This document shows positions 48,201 through 60,158 of a stretch of 64,000 nt of DNA, piece after piece. Numbering within the stretch: position 1 is the first letter of the stretch; each line of letters starts with the position of its first letter. The notes below the pieces were generated by a model. It did not search any database. It worked only from the letters and a program-made list of their open reading frames with translations, and had not been told where the DNA came from. Where the stretch lies: the NCBI GenBank assembly GCA_001662425.1, contig BDDC01000111.1, positions 23,324 to 87,323 of the forward strand, given 5' to 3'. Source of the DNA: Chlamydomonas sphaeroides. Lineage: Eukaryota > Chlorophyta > Chlorophyceae > Chlamydomonadales > Chlamydomonadaceae. Both the position numbers and the translations under genes were made by a program.

Positions 48201-51200
48201 GCCGGGCGTGCTGTTCGCGCAGCGCCACCAGCGCGGCCTCTTGGCTGTCGGCGTGCGCCTCGACCTCCGCCAGCTGTTCCTGCAGGTCCGCAAGGGTTGC
48301 CGCGTGCTGAGCCTCCGCCTCCGCGAGCTGCTGCTGCAGGGCCTGCACGTCGTCGGCGCTGCCGCTGTCTCGCTCCGCAGCCAGCCGCAGCTGCTGCGCC
48401 GCATTGGAGTGGGCGACCCGCAGAGCGGCCAGCTCCGCGCCCAGCTGGCTCGCGTGCTCCTGGGCCTCCGACAGCTGCTGGTGCACCGCATCAACCTCAG
48501 CTGCGCGCTCGGCGTCCGCCCGCTCAAGCAGCTGGCGCAGCTGCCCAGCCTCGGCCTCCAGCGCTGCCAGTTGCTGCTGCGAGGCATCGTCGTCGCGCGG
48601 CTGCAGCGCTGCCAGCTGTTGCAGCTCCTCCTCGTACGTGGCCTGCAACTCGACGACCTGGGCGTCGTGACGGATCTGTAGCGCCGCCAGCTGCGACTCG
48701 TGGTTGTCCTGCAGCTGCGCGCAGTGCTGCTGCAGGTCCGCCAGCTGCTCTTGCAGCGCCTCCTCCTGCACCGCCGCGGCCTGAGCGTCAGGCAGGCTGC
48801 GCGCCGAGGTTCGCGGTGGGGTGCCCACCGGCACCGGCGCGGCCGCGGCCGCGAGGGCGGCCTCCAGGTCAGCCACCTTGGCGGTGTGCTGCTCGTACAG
48901 CTGCGACAAAGCGGACTCGTGGGCAGCGCGCAGCACCGACAGCTGCGCCTCGTGCTCGGCCTGCATCTGTGCCGAGGCCATGGCCTTGGACACCAGCAGG
49001 CTGCACACGGCGGCCTGCAGCTGCGCTACCTCGTCGTTGGACGGTGGCGTCGCGAGCTGGCTGGGCGTCGCAAACTGGCTGGGCGAGATACGGTGCGCGC
49101 GCCGGGCGCCTAGCGGATAGTTTTCGTCGAGAGGGTCCGTGGGGTCAAGAATGCTGTTGGCAGAGCCGTCGTCCGCGTGAAGCATCGGGTGCAGCGGGTG
49201 GTCCGACAGGTACGAGGGTTGGGTGGACAGCCGGCGCGACGGCGGGATGGCGCGCTCGCCGGTGTCGAAGGCACGGAGAAGCTCGCCGCCGCTGGTGTCT
49301 GCCGGGTGCTGCGCCGCCCGGCCGTCGGCGTCCTCCAGTCCCTGCGTAGCCGACGGGCGCCGGCTGCGCGGCCGGCTGTTGCTCCTGCTCGGCAGGTGCG
49401 GCGCGCCAGAGCCCAAGTTGCTGTCCCGAGACCCGGCGAAGGCTGCTGCACCAGCGGCGGCGCCCGCCGCCGCAGCCGCTGCAGCGGCTGTCGCGGCCGT
49501 CGCCGCCGAGGGTGCAGAATAAAGCCTGCCCTCCAGCTCCTCGCGCTCNNNNNNNNNNNNNNNNNNNNNNNNNNNNNNNNNNNNNNNNNNNNNNNNNNNN
49601 NNNNNNNNNNNNNNNNNNNNNNNNNNNNNNNNNNNNNNNNNNNNNNNNNNNNNNNNNNNNNNNNNNNNNNNNNNNNNNNNNNNNNNNNNNNNNNNNNNNN
49701 NNNNNNNNNNNNNNNNNNNNNNNNNNNNNNNNNNNNNNNNNNNNNNNNNNNNNNNNNNNNNNNNNNNNNNNNNNNNNNNNNNNNNNNNNNNNNNNNNNNN
49801 NNNNNNNNNNNNNNNNNNNNNNNNNNNNNNNNNNNNNNNNNNNNNNNNNNNNNNNGCCTGCCCTCCAGCTCCTCGCGCTCGGCAGCGTGGTGCTCGTCAG
49901 CTGCGGCACGGTCAACCATGATCTGCTCCAGCTGTTGCAGCGCACCCTCGCGCTCGTCGGCCGCCTGCTGTAGCAGGTCGCCCATGGCCACCAGCTCCTC
50001 CTCCAGGCGCGCGGCGCGCTGCTGCGCCGCATCACGCTCCCCAACCGCCGCCGCGAGATCCAGCTCCATGTCCGCCAGGCGCTGCAGCAAGGATGCGGCC
50101 GCCTGCGAGAGCTGCGGGTGTGGCGGCGCCTCCTGCTGTGGCTCGGGGACGCCGGCAGTGCTACGCGAGCCAGCCGCCGCTGCGGACGGCTCGTGCTCGG
50201 CGGTGACGTCGGCGACGGCCGCCGCTGCACCGGCGGCGCCAGCGGCTACCGCGACTCCTACGCGCTGCTCGTGCTCGTATAACAGCGTGTCGCGCTCCGC
50301 CTGCAGGCTGCTGACCTGCGCCGCCAGCTCACCTACGCGGCGCAGCAGCACGTCACGCTCGGCTGCTGCGTCCTCGGCCAGCTCCACCAGAGCAGCGCCG
50401 CGCTCCAGCAGCTGCTGCCGCTCCGACTCCAGCGCCTCCTTGGTGGCCTCGAGCGCCGCCAGCTGCTCTGCGAGCGCCACCTGCTCCTCGCCCAGCTTAT
50501 GCAGCAGCAGTGCCGTCATGTCCTTCTCCGCAACCAGCTCGGCGGTGCGCGCCTCGGCCGCCGACCGCGCCGCGCCCTGCTCGCGCGCCACTGCGTCCAG
50601 CTCCGCCACGCGCGCCATGAGCTCGTCGACACGCTGCTGCAGCGGCTGGCCAGCGGGCTGCTTGGGGATGCGGCCGGCGGGGCCACTCGCGTCGCTGGCG
50701 CGAGCAGAGGGCGAGTCACCAGGCGGCGGCGGCTTGGGAATGCGGGAGCCAGCAGCTCGAGGTGGCGAGTCCAGAGTGGACATGGACGGTGAGGGGCTGA
50801 GCGGGTCCGCGCCTGCGACTGAGCCGGCGTAGCTGGACGGCGGCTGGGCGTGCAGGCGGCTGACGTCGTCGCCAGCAACGGAGGGGCCGCGCGACACCGT
50901 GGCCGCCTCCAGGGCGGCAGCACGGGCCTGAAGCTCCGCGTGCGCTGCGGCGGCCTGCTCGAGCTCCCGCCTGGCTGCTTCAAGCTCAGCGCCCAGACGG
51001 TCGTTGTCGTGGTAGGACTCCTCGAGGCGGCCCTCCAGCAGCGACAGGTTGGCGCTCATTAAGTCCACCTGCTCGCGAGCAGCGTCACGCTCGCCCTCCA
51101 GCAGCGCCAGCCTGGCCTGTGCCCCGCCCGACTCAACCGACGCACCACCCGCCGACACACGGGGCTTGCTGTCGACGCGTGGGATAGGGTCGCTGGGTGC

Positions 51201-53536
51201 TGAGCGCGAGGTTTCACCTACGCGGGAGCTGTCGGGGTTTTGGTTTACCGCTGGCTGGTCCTGCGGCGCGGCGAAGGGGCAGTGGGGGCACCCAGATCAG
51301 CGACTGGGCTGGCGGCTGCCGATGCTGCCTGGGTGCCCCCACTGCGTTTTACGACTTTTGGTACGCAACGCACGCACGCGTTTGCTGTTATAAGCTGCTG
51401 TGCTGCCTTGCACGCGACAGAGCTGCGCCGAGATTAGCGCCGCGGCTGATGCTGATGCTGATGCGGGCCCTGGCGGCCCCGAGCTGACGCTGTTGGCCAA
51501 CCACGCTGCCAAGCTCCGCGCTGTGCACACGCAGAGTCCTAACCACTCACCTGCAGCGAGCCGCCAGCGGAGATGTCGACGGGCGGCAGCGGAGGCATGG
51601 CGAGGCCATTGAGGAACTCGCGGATGCTGGTGAGATGAGCGTCAAGCTTGGCCACGCCCTGCATTGGAGCATTGCGGTACAGCCAAGAGAGGGCCCGTAA
51701 CCAGGCGAACGGAAGGGGCTAGGCGCCCAAACACTGCGTTGGGCAATAACCTTTGAGTTGCTGAGAGGCACGCTGCTGACAAGGCAGGCTGCTAGCAAGA
51801 CTTCGCTTTCGTGCCAAGCGGCCGCCAAGCACAGGCGAGCCCAACCCGCTCTGCAACTACAGGCAAAGAGTCCAAGATGCTCACCCGGCCCAGGGACTCG
51901 GCAGCCGGCGACTGCGTCTCGTCCAGGACCTCCTTTGCGGCCATGAGCTCGGTGCGGGCGTAGAGCAGCTCCTCCTGTGACAGCTGCAGCTTGGCGGCCG
52001 CCTGTGCCTGGTCCTGCTGCAGGCTCACCACCTCGGCCTCCAGCTGCGGAAGCAATGCGGGGGGCATGCCAGAGCTTCAGAAGAGGCGTACCAGGACCCA
52101 TGCACTGCCAGCGATGCTCACAGCCGGGCATTTTGAGTTCGCGGCCCGGTAACACCGTGCGCCCTAGCAGGCTGTGTGCTTACCCCCGTGAACAGCTGCT
52201 GTGCGGCCTGCAACTCTTGGTCCAGCTGCTGTTCGCGCGTCCGGGTCTCCTGAAGCTGGCGGCGAAGCCTGTGGATGCAGTTGGCATAGCGCAAAGCTCA
52301 CGTCGACCGATCCTCGCTAAGAATGTGCACGTCAGCGGATCGCCGCTATGAATGTGTAAGTCTGAGTGCCCAGGGTGATAACGCAAGTAACCCAACAGCG
52401 CCGGTCCTTGGCTGTCACCCAACCCACCGCAGAGCGTCCTCCTCCAGCTCCTTGAGCGCATCCGCCACCTTGGGCAGCCCCGCCGCCACGTTGCTGGAGC
52501 CGGTCAGCAGCGGCGACTGCACGCACGCCTCCCGGAGCTCCGTCTGCTGCTGTAGCACATGCTGGACGATTTCCTGTGCGCCGTTGACGGCCCGGTATAC
52601 GCCAGTCGTGCTGTGCGCCACGACTTCAAAGCTGTGCGTCAGCTCGGGCGTCGCGCCGGACTCGTCAAGCTGCTCGGCCAGCTGCGTGACGGCGGCGACC
52701 ATGACGTCCACGGCTGCCTGCGCAGCGAGCACCTTCTCATGCGAGCGCTCGGCATCGGCGCAGGCGCGTGATGCCCGCTCGTGAACGACAGCCAGCTGTT
52801 GCTGCAGAGCAGCGGTCTGAACTTGCAGGCTCGTCTGCGTTCACGGGGAATAGGGCAGGGACAAGCATTCAGACAAGTTCAGCAGCGCATCTGCTGGCCG
52901 AAGCGGCACAACATTTCTGAAACGTACAGGCCGCGTGCTGTCCATAGCGCGGATGCCAACCTGGGCCAGCGGCACGCTGACCCCCAGATAGACACGTTTC
53001 TCTAACCCTGCATTAACCTTCACCGCCCCGACGTAACCCCGGGTCTGCGGATGTTTAGGGAATGCACCTCACCTCGAGAGACATCTTTTCCTCGAGCAAC
53101 TGGCCGTATTGCTTCTGCAGGCGGTGCGTAACCAGCTGCGTCGTCGCCAGCTGCTTCTCGTAGTATGCGGCCAGGTCGTCCGCGCCCTGGATGCAGAGTC
53201 GGCGCAGGCACGTCAGCAAAGCAGGATAGGAGGTAAGGACGTGGGCCGGCGGTGCGGGTAGCTGCGCTACCACCCAGCGCGGAGGCATGCGCGTTGAAGG
53301 TCCGCACCTTGGGGACGGGCGGTCGGTCGCCGGGCTGATCAGGCCCAAACTCATCGCTTGTATCCATGGCCAGCAGGGACTCGGCAGCCGCGCGGGCCTG
53401 CAAGCAAGAACACCTTTGGTCAATCTCCAGACTTGCGAGCGCAGCCGAGCGTGCGGACCCTTACCGGCCCTGTCAGCGAGACGGACTCGGATGGTCGGAG
53501 CTCTAGCTCCAGTTCAAAGTCACTCTGTGCAGCCAT
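45229..53536 (-). CDS. Giant coiled-coil protein A, about 2,244 residues
   Basis: Eight exons: 53536-53465, 53397-53308, 53186-53073, 52834-52428, 52268-52184, 52043-51885, 51658-51551 and a 6-kb last exon 51260-45229. That exon contains a gap at 49549-49855 flanked by a 25-bp exact repeat. Removing one repeat plus the N run (332 bp) restores one continuous frame and totals exactly 2,245 codons. The first ~30 residues are acidic (DFELELELRPSES). Helical segments follow to about residue 345, then a Pro/Ser-rich stretch, then long Ala/Gln/Glu/Leu heptads interrupted by Ala- and Ser/Pro-rich linkers (around residues 820-920 and in the C-terminal third). Gln-rich units such as ALQQQLAEAEAQHAATLADL recur. 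No motor, enzyme or membrane domain is visible. Likely a structural scaffold; family not recognised. A TAA stop at 45231-45229 ends the frame. Confidence 0.8.
49524..49880. other. Assembly gap with duplicated 25-bp flanks
   Basis: Bases 49524-49548 and 49856-49880 are identical, and 307 N lie between. As drawn, 332 extra bases shift the frame. Joining the two flanks as one copy continues the reading frame without a stop, reading EREELEGR then LYSAPSAATAAT. The gap is therefore more likely a failed contig overlap than missing sequence. Confidence 0.85.
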
Positions 53537-54550
53537 TGCTGCCTCCCTGCCTTCCGGACGCGCTACCCTTGCTGTTGTTCAAATGGTAGCCCCAAGCGGG
53601 GCCACATGACAGCAGTCAGCTGGACTTGTAGCAGCTGAGGGAACGCTTGGAGCGAGACACGCACTTGAATCTGTTGGGAGGCAACGAAACCAAGTTCGGG
53701 ACTTTATCGCGTCACGATCTGCAATAGCTTATATACTGCTCACAGTTGGTCGTGTATGAAGCAGGCTTGGCAAGTAAGCACCGGCTTCGGCACGTACCCG
53801 GCGGGACCCCAAGCTTGTCCCTTCGCGCATACCTGACCGCGTCCTCGCCATGCGCAAGCGTCGATGCCTGTGCGCCACGGGTTATACACTCAAAGTCCAA
53901 GTGGAAGGCGGAAAGCGGGTGATCTCCAATGCCAGCAATCTCAGCCTCACAGTTCTTTGCCCCGGCTTGAGTCCAGGAGGGCGCACAACCAAGCACGCCG
54001 ACATACATGCGCAACCGCTCGCAACAATTCCTTGAGGTATCTCAGCGGCTGGGCGTCGGGTTGAGGGGTCAGGAGTGGGAAGGAGGGGGGAAGGGGAGGG
54101 GAAGATGGTGTGTGTGTGTTCAGGCGTGCCGGTCGTTGAAGGAGGGTGATACAGGGGCAGCCATTGGGGCTGATACAGTGCCCTTGAAACTATAGTTAGA
54201 AGCTTGCCGTTGTCCATCGCGCGCGCACCTCCCATATTTACGCTCTCCCTGTCTCCTCGCTTCGCGCATAACCTGTATCTGCTTATTACTCGATTGGGCG
54301 CCAGTAAGGCAGTGCAAGGTACAGCTCGCGCACGGCGCCGTCGAACTATTGCACGCTGCGGGCGTGATGGAGCCACGCGGTCATCACCCGCGGCTTGGGG
54401 CCTTCCGCCTACGGCTTCGTCTGGCAACTAGCGCGCCGCCGTGCGACTCTGAGCCTCGGGGTCGCGGCAGCACTGCCACGCCTGACGACCCACGCTGCCC
54501 GCCTACGCCGCTCCCATGCACCGGCGCAGGTTCACGAGACGCGAGGCGCC
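53537..54550. promoter_or_regulatory. Divergent intergenic region between coiled-coil A and HAD phosphatase
   Basis: About 1 kb separates two start codons that point apart, so it should carry both promoters. On the plus strand the frame leading into the HAD start is open back to 54368 but lacks an ATG there. That section reads as an Arg/Ala-rich, transit-peptide-like sequence and may belong to an earlier spliced exon. Nothing else is recognisable. Confidence 0.45.
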
Positions 54551-56799
54551 ATGCCCACCGCATCAGCGAATATCGATGCAGCCGCGCCCGCCGTGGAGGC
54601 GCTGGCGGCGGACGTGCCCTCCAGCTCTGCGGTTGCACCCGCGGCGGCAAGCTCCTCCGCGCCGCACGTCCCTGAGCACCTCCTCCCCCACAACGCCAAG
54701 GCGCTTGTCTTTGGTAAGCGGAAGCACCCACTGCCGCCACGCCAGCAGCCTCAGCGGGGCTGCACTCCTTTCTTGCAGCGCCGGGCTGCGGCGTCCAGTC
54801 CCCGGCCGCGGCTGTGCCCCTGCTGTCCACTCGGGTCCTCGCCCTCCTGTCCTTGCCCTGCCCAGCCTGTTCGTCCTCTCCGCTGCTGCCCCTCGGCCCC
54901 CACGCAGACTGCGACGGCACGCTGCTTGACTCCATGGGCACCCACTACGAGGCATGGAAGCACACCGCCGCCATGTTCGGCATCACCATCACGGCAGCGG
55001 CCATGGTGGAGCTCGCAGGTGGCTGCGCACCGGGGCGCAGTGGACAGCCCTTGGTCTGCTGCCGCCTGGGGTCCGCACACCTGGTGCCTGGCGGGAGGGG
55101 CCGCTGCAGCAGTCCCTTGCGGTGGCGTCCGCTTACGTCGGCCTGGTCGCCGCCTCGTAAGCACTCCCCTGCGCCCCCCCTGTCGTCGTCTTTCGCCGCC
55201 CCCAGGCAAGCCGGTCAACGAGCTGCTGGACATCCTGGCAGCGCGCAGCGGGGTGGAGGTGACGCCAGAGGTGCGGAGAGGGAGGTGGGGCTGTCGTGGG
55301 GTCCTGGGCTAGGGGCGGCGGGTCGCCACCCAAACTCGCATGCGCCAGGCGGCAAGGCCACCCCCGAGCCGCGACCGGCCCGCCAGCCCGCGCAGGGGGT
55401 CTCGCCCAACTCACTTGTTCCTTCGCACGCTTCTCTCTTACCTGCCGATGCTCCTCCCAATCCCTTTTACTATATCTAACGTGCCTCCTTTCTCGCACTT
55501 GATGCCCTCCCTGGGGAGCCGAGTGCGCGCGACCGGACAGCCGGGGTAAACACGCGGAGCGACGGCTGCCTGGCTGGCCTGCACCGGGGCGTTGACACCG
55601 CTCGGGCCTGCTCCCCCGTGATGTGCCTCCCCCTTCCTACCAGCTGCGGCACAGCTTCTTCACCATCAAGAGCCAGTACTACCTGGACCACGCGCGCGAG
55701 GTGGGCGGCACAGCGCGAGGCACGGCAGGGCGGCCGGCACGGCGCACGCGAGGCAGGGGTCGGCGGCTGGGGCCAGGGCGGCAGGTGGTTGCGCCTGGGC
55801 TCGGGCAGCCAGCGCGCTGACATGCGGCAGGGAACCCGCGGCTGGAGCGTCTGTCTGGATGGTGCTGCTTGCCACGAACCGCATGCTTGCGCCTGCTAGC
55901 ATCGCCGCCAACCTTTGCATGCACCGCCCGCTGGCCCTCGGGCGCCAGGTCAAGGTGATCCAGTCGGTCATCGACATCGTCAAGGCGGGCGCCGCGCGGG
56001 GGCTGCCCATGGCGGTGGCGTCGGGCGGCACCCGCAAGCACGTCATGGAGGGTGCGCCGGGAGGGGGTGGCGCGGGGCGCTCCTGGCGGGGCCTGGCTTG
56101 GGGCTGCACGTGGTGGCAAGGGGAGGGCCGGCAAGCGCTGTGGCCGCGGAGAGCCGGAACGCGTCACGTGTGGTGGGGGTCGACATACTGCGGCCGCGCA
56201 GCGGGGCCAGCAGGCGGCGGGCCTCCGGTAGCAGCCCCGGGACTGCCTGCCACCCAGCTGGGCCCCGTGCCCTTGCGCACCGGCCCCGCTCCCACTGCGC
56301 CCCTCCCTCCCTCGCTCCCTCCCCTCCTCCCCTCCCGCCCCCGCCAGGCCTGACCTCCACCGGCCTGCTGCCCTACTTTTCGTCCATCGTGTGCGGCGAG
56401 GACGTGCCCCACGGCAAGCCCGCGCCCGACGCCTTCCTGCTGGCGGCGCAGCAGCTGGGCGTGGAGCCGGGCGGCTGCGTGGGCTACGAGGACGCGGCGC
56501 TGGGCATGCAGGTGGGGCGGGGCAGGGTAGGGGGGCAGGGGCGCGCAAGGGGCGTGCAAGGGCCAGGCAGGCGACGGGTGTGCATGCGCGCTTGGAGCTT
56601 GGCGGCCTGGGCCGTGCGGAGACGGGGGGGGGCCGCAGCCTGCAGCCCGTCACTTTGCCGGCACTCGCGGGCCTGATTTCCCCGTCCCGCGCCCCGCCCC
56701 CTCCCCGCTTCCTCCTCCCTGCAGGCCATCCGCAACGCCAACTACCTGGCGGCCGTGGACGTGACGAGCATGCCCGACTACCCGCACCTGACCGACTAA
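54551..56799 (+). CDS. HAD-superfamily sugar-phosphate phosphatase/mutase (YqaB / beta-phosphoglucomutase-like)
   Basis: Seven exons, 54551-54713, 54908-55018, 55206-55270, 55644-55700, 55949-56051, 56348-56511 and 56725-56799, give 245 residues. All four HAD motifs are present: motif I DCDGT at residues 55-59, whose first Asp is the nucleophile in this family; motif II AVASGGT; motif III Lys in HGKPAPD; motif IV GYEDAALG. The order and spacing, plus the helical cap between motifs I and II, match subfamily IA enzymes like E. coli YqaB (fructose-1-phosphatase) or beta-phosphoglucomutase. The exact substrate cannot be read from sequence. The first 54 residues are Ala/Ser/Pro-rich and outside the fold. 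An upstream exon could add a transit peptide, because the open frame continues upstream without an ATG. Confidence 0.87.
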
Positions 56800-57195
56800 G
56801 GGTGGCCAGGTGGCGGGGGCTGAGGGAGTGACAAACAGCGAACGGGTGGGCAGGCGGCTTGGGCTGCCAGGGGGGCGCTGTGCCCTGCATTGCAGGAGGG
56901 CTGCGTAGGCGCAGGGGGGGGGGCCATGGCACAGGACTGCGGCCGGCTAAGTGGCGAGGTGGGGCGCCCCGCGAGGGACCGCTTGTGCGCTGAGTGGAAA
57001 GCGTGAGAGCTGTCGAGTGGTATGGCGCGGCTGCACATGTGCAGGCCTGAACGCGAGTGGACGCGGAGAGGTCGCTGCTGAGGGGCTCAGGAGCGGGTGT
57101 GTACAGGAGGGCAGAGTGAGTCTACGTGGGCGGCGATCACTGTGTAGCAATTGCGCGGGATTCAGCCAAGCAGACCGAGGGCGACGCAGGTATTC

Positions 57196-57200
57196 TGTAA
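57196..57200 (+). promoter_or_regulatory. TGTAA poly(A) signal of the HAD gene
   Basis: TGTAA on the plus strand, 397 bp after the HAD stop codon and just upstream of the transposon copy. Confidence 0.5.
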
Positions 57201-57271
57201 CGTCACAGCTGCAACGATAGCCGGCGCCAGGCGAGGGGCGTGACGCCAGGAGACACCATAAATTGAACTTA

Positions 57272-57552
57272 CGTCACGAGACACCACGTAATCGGCAGTG
57301 TGCAGCACGCGGCCAGTCCAATTCGTACGTATCAGGTGCCAGGTGTGCTGATAAGGTAATGCTTGAGATGGCAGGGGCGAGATGCGGGAGCACTGCGTGC
57401 TGCTGACCGGATTCCTGTCACCGGGGTCTTGCCCGAGGTGCACTGGCAGAGCCATGGGGATGGACGATGGAGGTGTCCCCTACGAGTGCGGCGCCCGATG
57501 AGCAGCCGCCCCTTCGGACCGTGCTGTGCCGAGGTGACGTTATGGTATGACA
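57272..57552 (+). mobile_element. MITE-like element, copy C
   Basis: About 281 bp, the same family as copies A and B and in the same orientation as B. The left end begins CGTCACGAGACAC and the right end finishes GGTATGACA, both degraded relative to TGTCATGACACA. Interior blocks such as TGACCGGATTCCTG and GCACTGGCAGAGCCATGGGG are shared with copy B. It sits between two convergent genes. Confidence 0.8.
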
Positions 57553-57844
57553 CTAAAGCGAAGCCAGCAGACGGTCGAGTACAACCTGAATCTGCGCAAC
57601 CTACACCACGTGGCGCCCATGCAGGGACCTCCGTGCCCACATGCCGCGCTGCTGCAGGGCAGCTCACGGTGCTCTTCCGCTGCACGCGCGTGCGGCGCGC
57701 TGCCAAGACACGAGGTGGGCGATGGCCCGCTGGCCCCAACAGCCACTGTCAGCGCAGTGCCCCTCCCCCTGGCGCTGCACCTCCCTGCCGCCGCCCGCAC
57801 ACAGCCTGCCTGCCAGCCCGCCGGCCCCGGCCCCCGCCTGGCGC

Positions 57845-60158
57845 TCACGCGGCGCCCATCTCCAGCGTCTTGAAGAACTCCTCTTCGCTGAACTGCAGCG
57901 CGCGGGCCGCCTCCAGGTGCACCTTTTGCCGCTTGAGCACCTGGCCAGGAGGGGAAGGGCAGGCAGGGGCCACGGGCCAGTGGCAGGGAAAGGAAGGCAC
58001 TGATGGCAGATGCTCACGGTCTGCGGGCCCACTACAGTGCGGCTCTGGACACAGCACGCAGCCCCGGGGCGCAGCTGCGAGGGCCGACGCGCCGCAGGGA
58101 CCGACACCGCGGCTTCGCGACACCCATCTCAGCCCGTCACGCAACCGCTGGCGCTGCACCCCACCAGCGCGCACCTCTATGAGCTTGAGCTGCTTCTTGA
58201 AGGCCGCAATGAGCTCGGCGCGCTGCCGCTCTAGCTTGCGATTCTCCGCCAGCAGCCGGCCCGAGTCCGCCGCAGCGGCGCCCTTGACCTCGCGCTCCTG
58301 GGGATGGAGCGGGTATTGGGGCGGTGGCGGAGTGTTCAGGCTCAGGCACCTCGCTGCGCCCAGCCCGTGCACCCGTCGCTGGGCAACAACCCTGCCCCTG
58401 TGCAACTGCTGCATCCCAATGTCCCTCGCCCTCACTGCCCCCTCGCCTCACCTGCGACCGGACCTCGCTCAGTAGCTGCTTGTAGCGCTCCACCTCCTCC
58501 AGCGCGCGCTGTAGCCGCACGTCGCGGGCCCGCACCTAGCGCCACACAAGGAAAAGGGCGGCAGCGGCGGATGATGCAAGCCACACGGACCCCACGGCGC
58601 GGTGGGCGGAGGAAGCGGGCGGGCGGCTGGACTCGCACCGCCACCAACACGCCGCCTTCCCCACCGCTCACCTCGGCCTCCGCGGCCTTGCGGTCCCGCT
58701 CCGCGCGGCTGTCCGCCTTGGACAGCTCCCGGACCTGGCCCTCCGTGCTGCGGGCGGCGGCCTCGGCGTCCGAGGCGGCGCGCCGAGCCTTGTCGAGCTG
58801 CGCGGCGCGACAGCGCCACGGGAGACAGGCAGCAGCGCTTCAGAGGAGGGGCAGCGCTGGCACGCGGAATGGTGGACCGCTAATATCAGCGCTGCGCTGA
58901 TCAAGCCTTGCCCCAGCCGCGCACCTGCCCCTCCAGCCCCTTCTTCTCGCGCGCCCAATTGGCCGCCGCGCCGCGCAGGTCCTTGAGCTCCCGCAGCGCC
59001 TCCGTCAGCTGCTTCTCGCGGTCTGGGGGCACGCACGAGCCGCCCAGCGGCCGGGGCAGGCATCGGCTCAGCCCTCGCAAGCTCTGACCAGGTGCGCCTA
59101 CCCTTCGATTCTGCGGACCGGCGGCCCTCCCTGCCTCGGCCAGGCAGCGCTTGCCTGTTGTTGCAATGCGGGCACACATGACTACTAGCAGGTTCCCTTC
59201 TGCGGTTGCCCCATGCAACAATCACCAAAGCCTTTGCGCTCAGCCCGCTCACCCAGCAGCGCCCTGTTGGCACGGCCCAGCTCGTCCTCTAGCGCCTTGA
59301 GGCGGGCCTTGTGCAGCCGCAGCGACGCCTCGGGCTGGCCCGGAACGTCCAGCAGAGACGAGGAGCCACCGGCCGCAGGCACTCCGCCGGGCAGGCTGCT
59401 ACTGCTGATGGCCAGGGACGCGGAGGTGCCCGCTGCATCGCTGACCCGGCGGGAGCCAGGCCCTGGCCCTGGGTCGCCGCTCGGCCGACGGCCGCCCGTG
59501 GCCGCTGGCGCGGCGCGTACTTGACTGGCAGCGCCGGGGGCTGCAGATGTGGTGGGAAGCTGCCGCCGGCTCGGCCGAACCACGGGTTGCAGCGCAGCGG
59601 AGGAGCTGCCTGATGCGACGCCGCCGCGGGCGCTGGTGGTGCTCGTCGGGGCGGCCTGGGCCGCGGCTAGGACGTCGTCGTATGAGGCATCGCCGCCATA
59701 GGTGTGCGGCTCGTCGTGGACATGCTGCTGCCTGGATTGGTCGGGCAGCGGGTCCACTTCGTCCCCCAGCGATACCTGGTGCAGGAGGGCAGGCCGGTAG
59801 GAGCGTGATGCGCCAGGCCATGCTGGCGTGGGCCGGGCCGGGTGCCCATCGAGCTCGAGGGTGCTGGCTCGCTTGCCTGCTGTAACACTTCTCGTATATT
59901 GCGCTGCACCATCTCCTCGAGCTCAGCATCCGCCGAGCGCTGCAGAACGTCATCCTGGCGGGCGGTGTGGGGCGTGGGTTGCAGCCAGCATGTCAGCCTC
60001 AAACGCCACCAGCCGGCGGCCAACCCCTCAGCTGTCAGATGTTTTGGTCGATGACCAGATACAGGCAGGTACTAGGCACGTCCGCTGCCTCGGTTGCGTA
60101 CCTCGTGGCCGAACGACGTCCCACCCATGCCGCTGCCTCCAAAAGTGAAGCCAGCCAT
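57845..60158 (-). CDS. TEX9: TEX9 orthologue (testis-expressed protein 9-like coiled-coil protein)
   Basis: Eight exons, 60158-60102, 59954-59877, 59775-59253, 59022-58925, 58797-58672, 58535-58452, 58297-58175 and 57940-57845, encode 394 residues, close to the length of human TEX9 (about 390). The last 100 residues carry the TEX9 signature in order: LQRALEEVERYK, LLAENRKLERQRAELI, AAFKKQLKLIEVLKRQK, HLEAARALQFSEEEFFKTLE. A Ser/Ala/Pro-rich linker occupies about residues 70-175, followed by coiled coil. The N-terminus starts MAGFTFGGSGMGG. Intron 2 uses a GC donor (CAG followed by GCAAGC). TEX9 is conserved in many ciliated eukaryotes and in animals has been linked to centriolar satellites, so a basal-body or ciliary role is plausible here (inference). 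Confidence 0.9.
59776..59876 (-). other. GC-AG intron in TEX9
   Basis: The 101-bp intron begins GCAAGC right after CAG and ends CACCAG. No GT donor in the neighbourhood keeps the frame into VSLGDEVDPLPDQ. CAG/GCAAG is the classical GC-AG consensus. Confidence 0.7.

Larger units (their letters stand above)
56800..57844. other. Convergent 3' regions of HAD and TEX9 genes, with MITE copy C
   Basis: The HAD 3' UTR probably ends near the TGTAA at 57196-57200. A transposon copy occupies 57272-57552. The remaining 290 bp up to the TEX9 stop codon hold nothing I recognise. Confidence 0.55.

Noticed and set aside
57162..57455. Minus-strand frame starting MALPVHLGQDPGD, similar to one at 11687-12037
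   Set aside because: The similarity comes only from both lying in copies of the same transposon. The frames have different ends and no domain.
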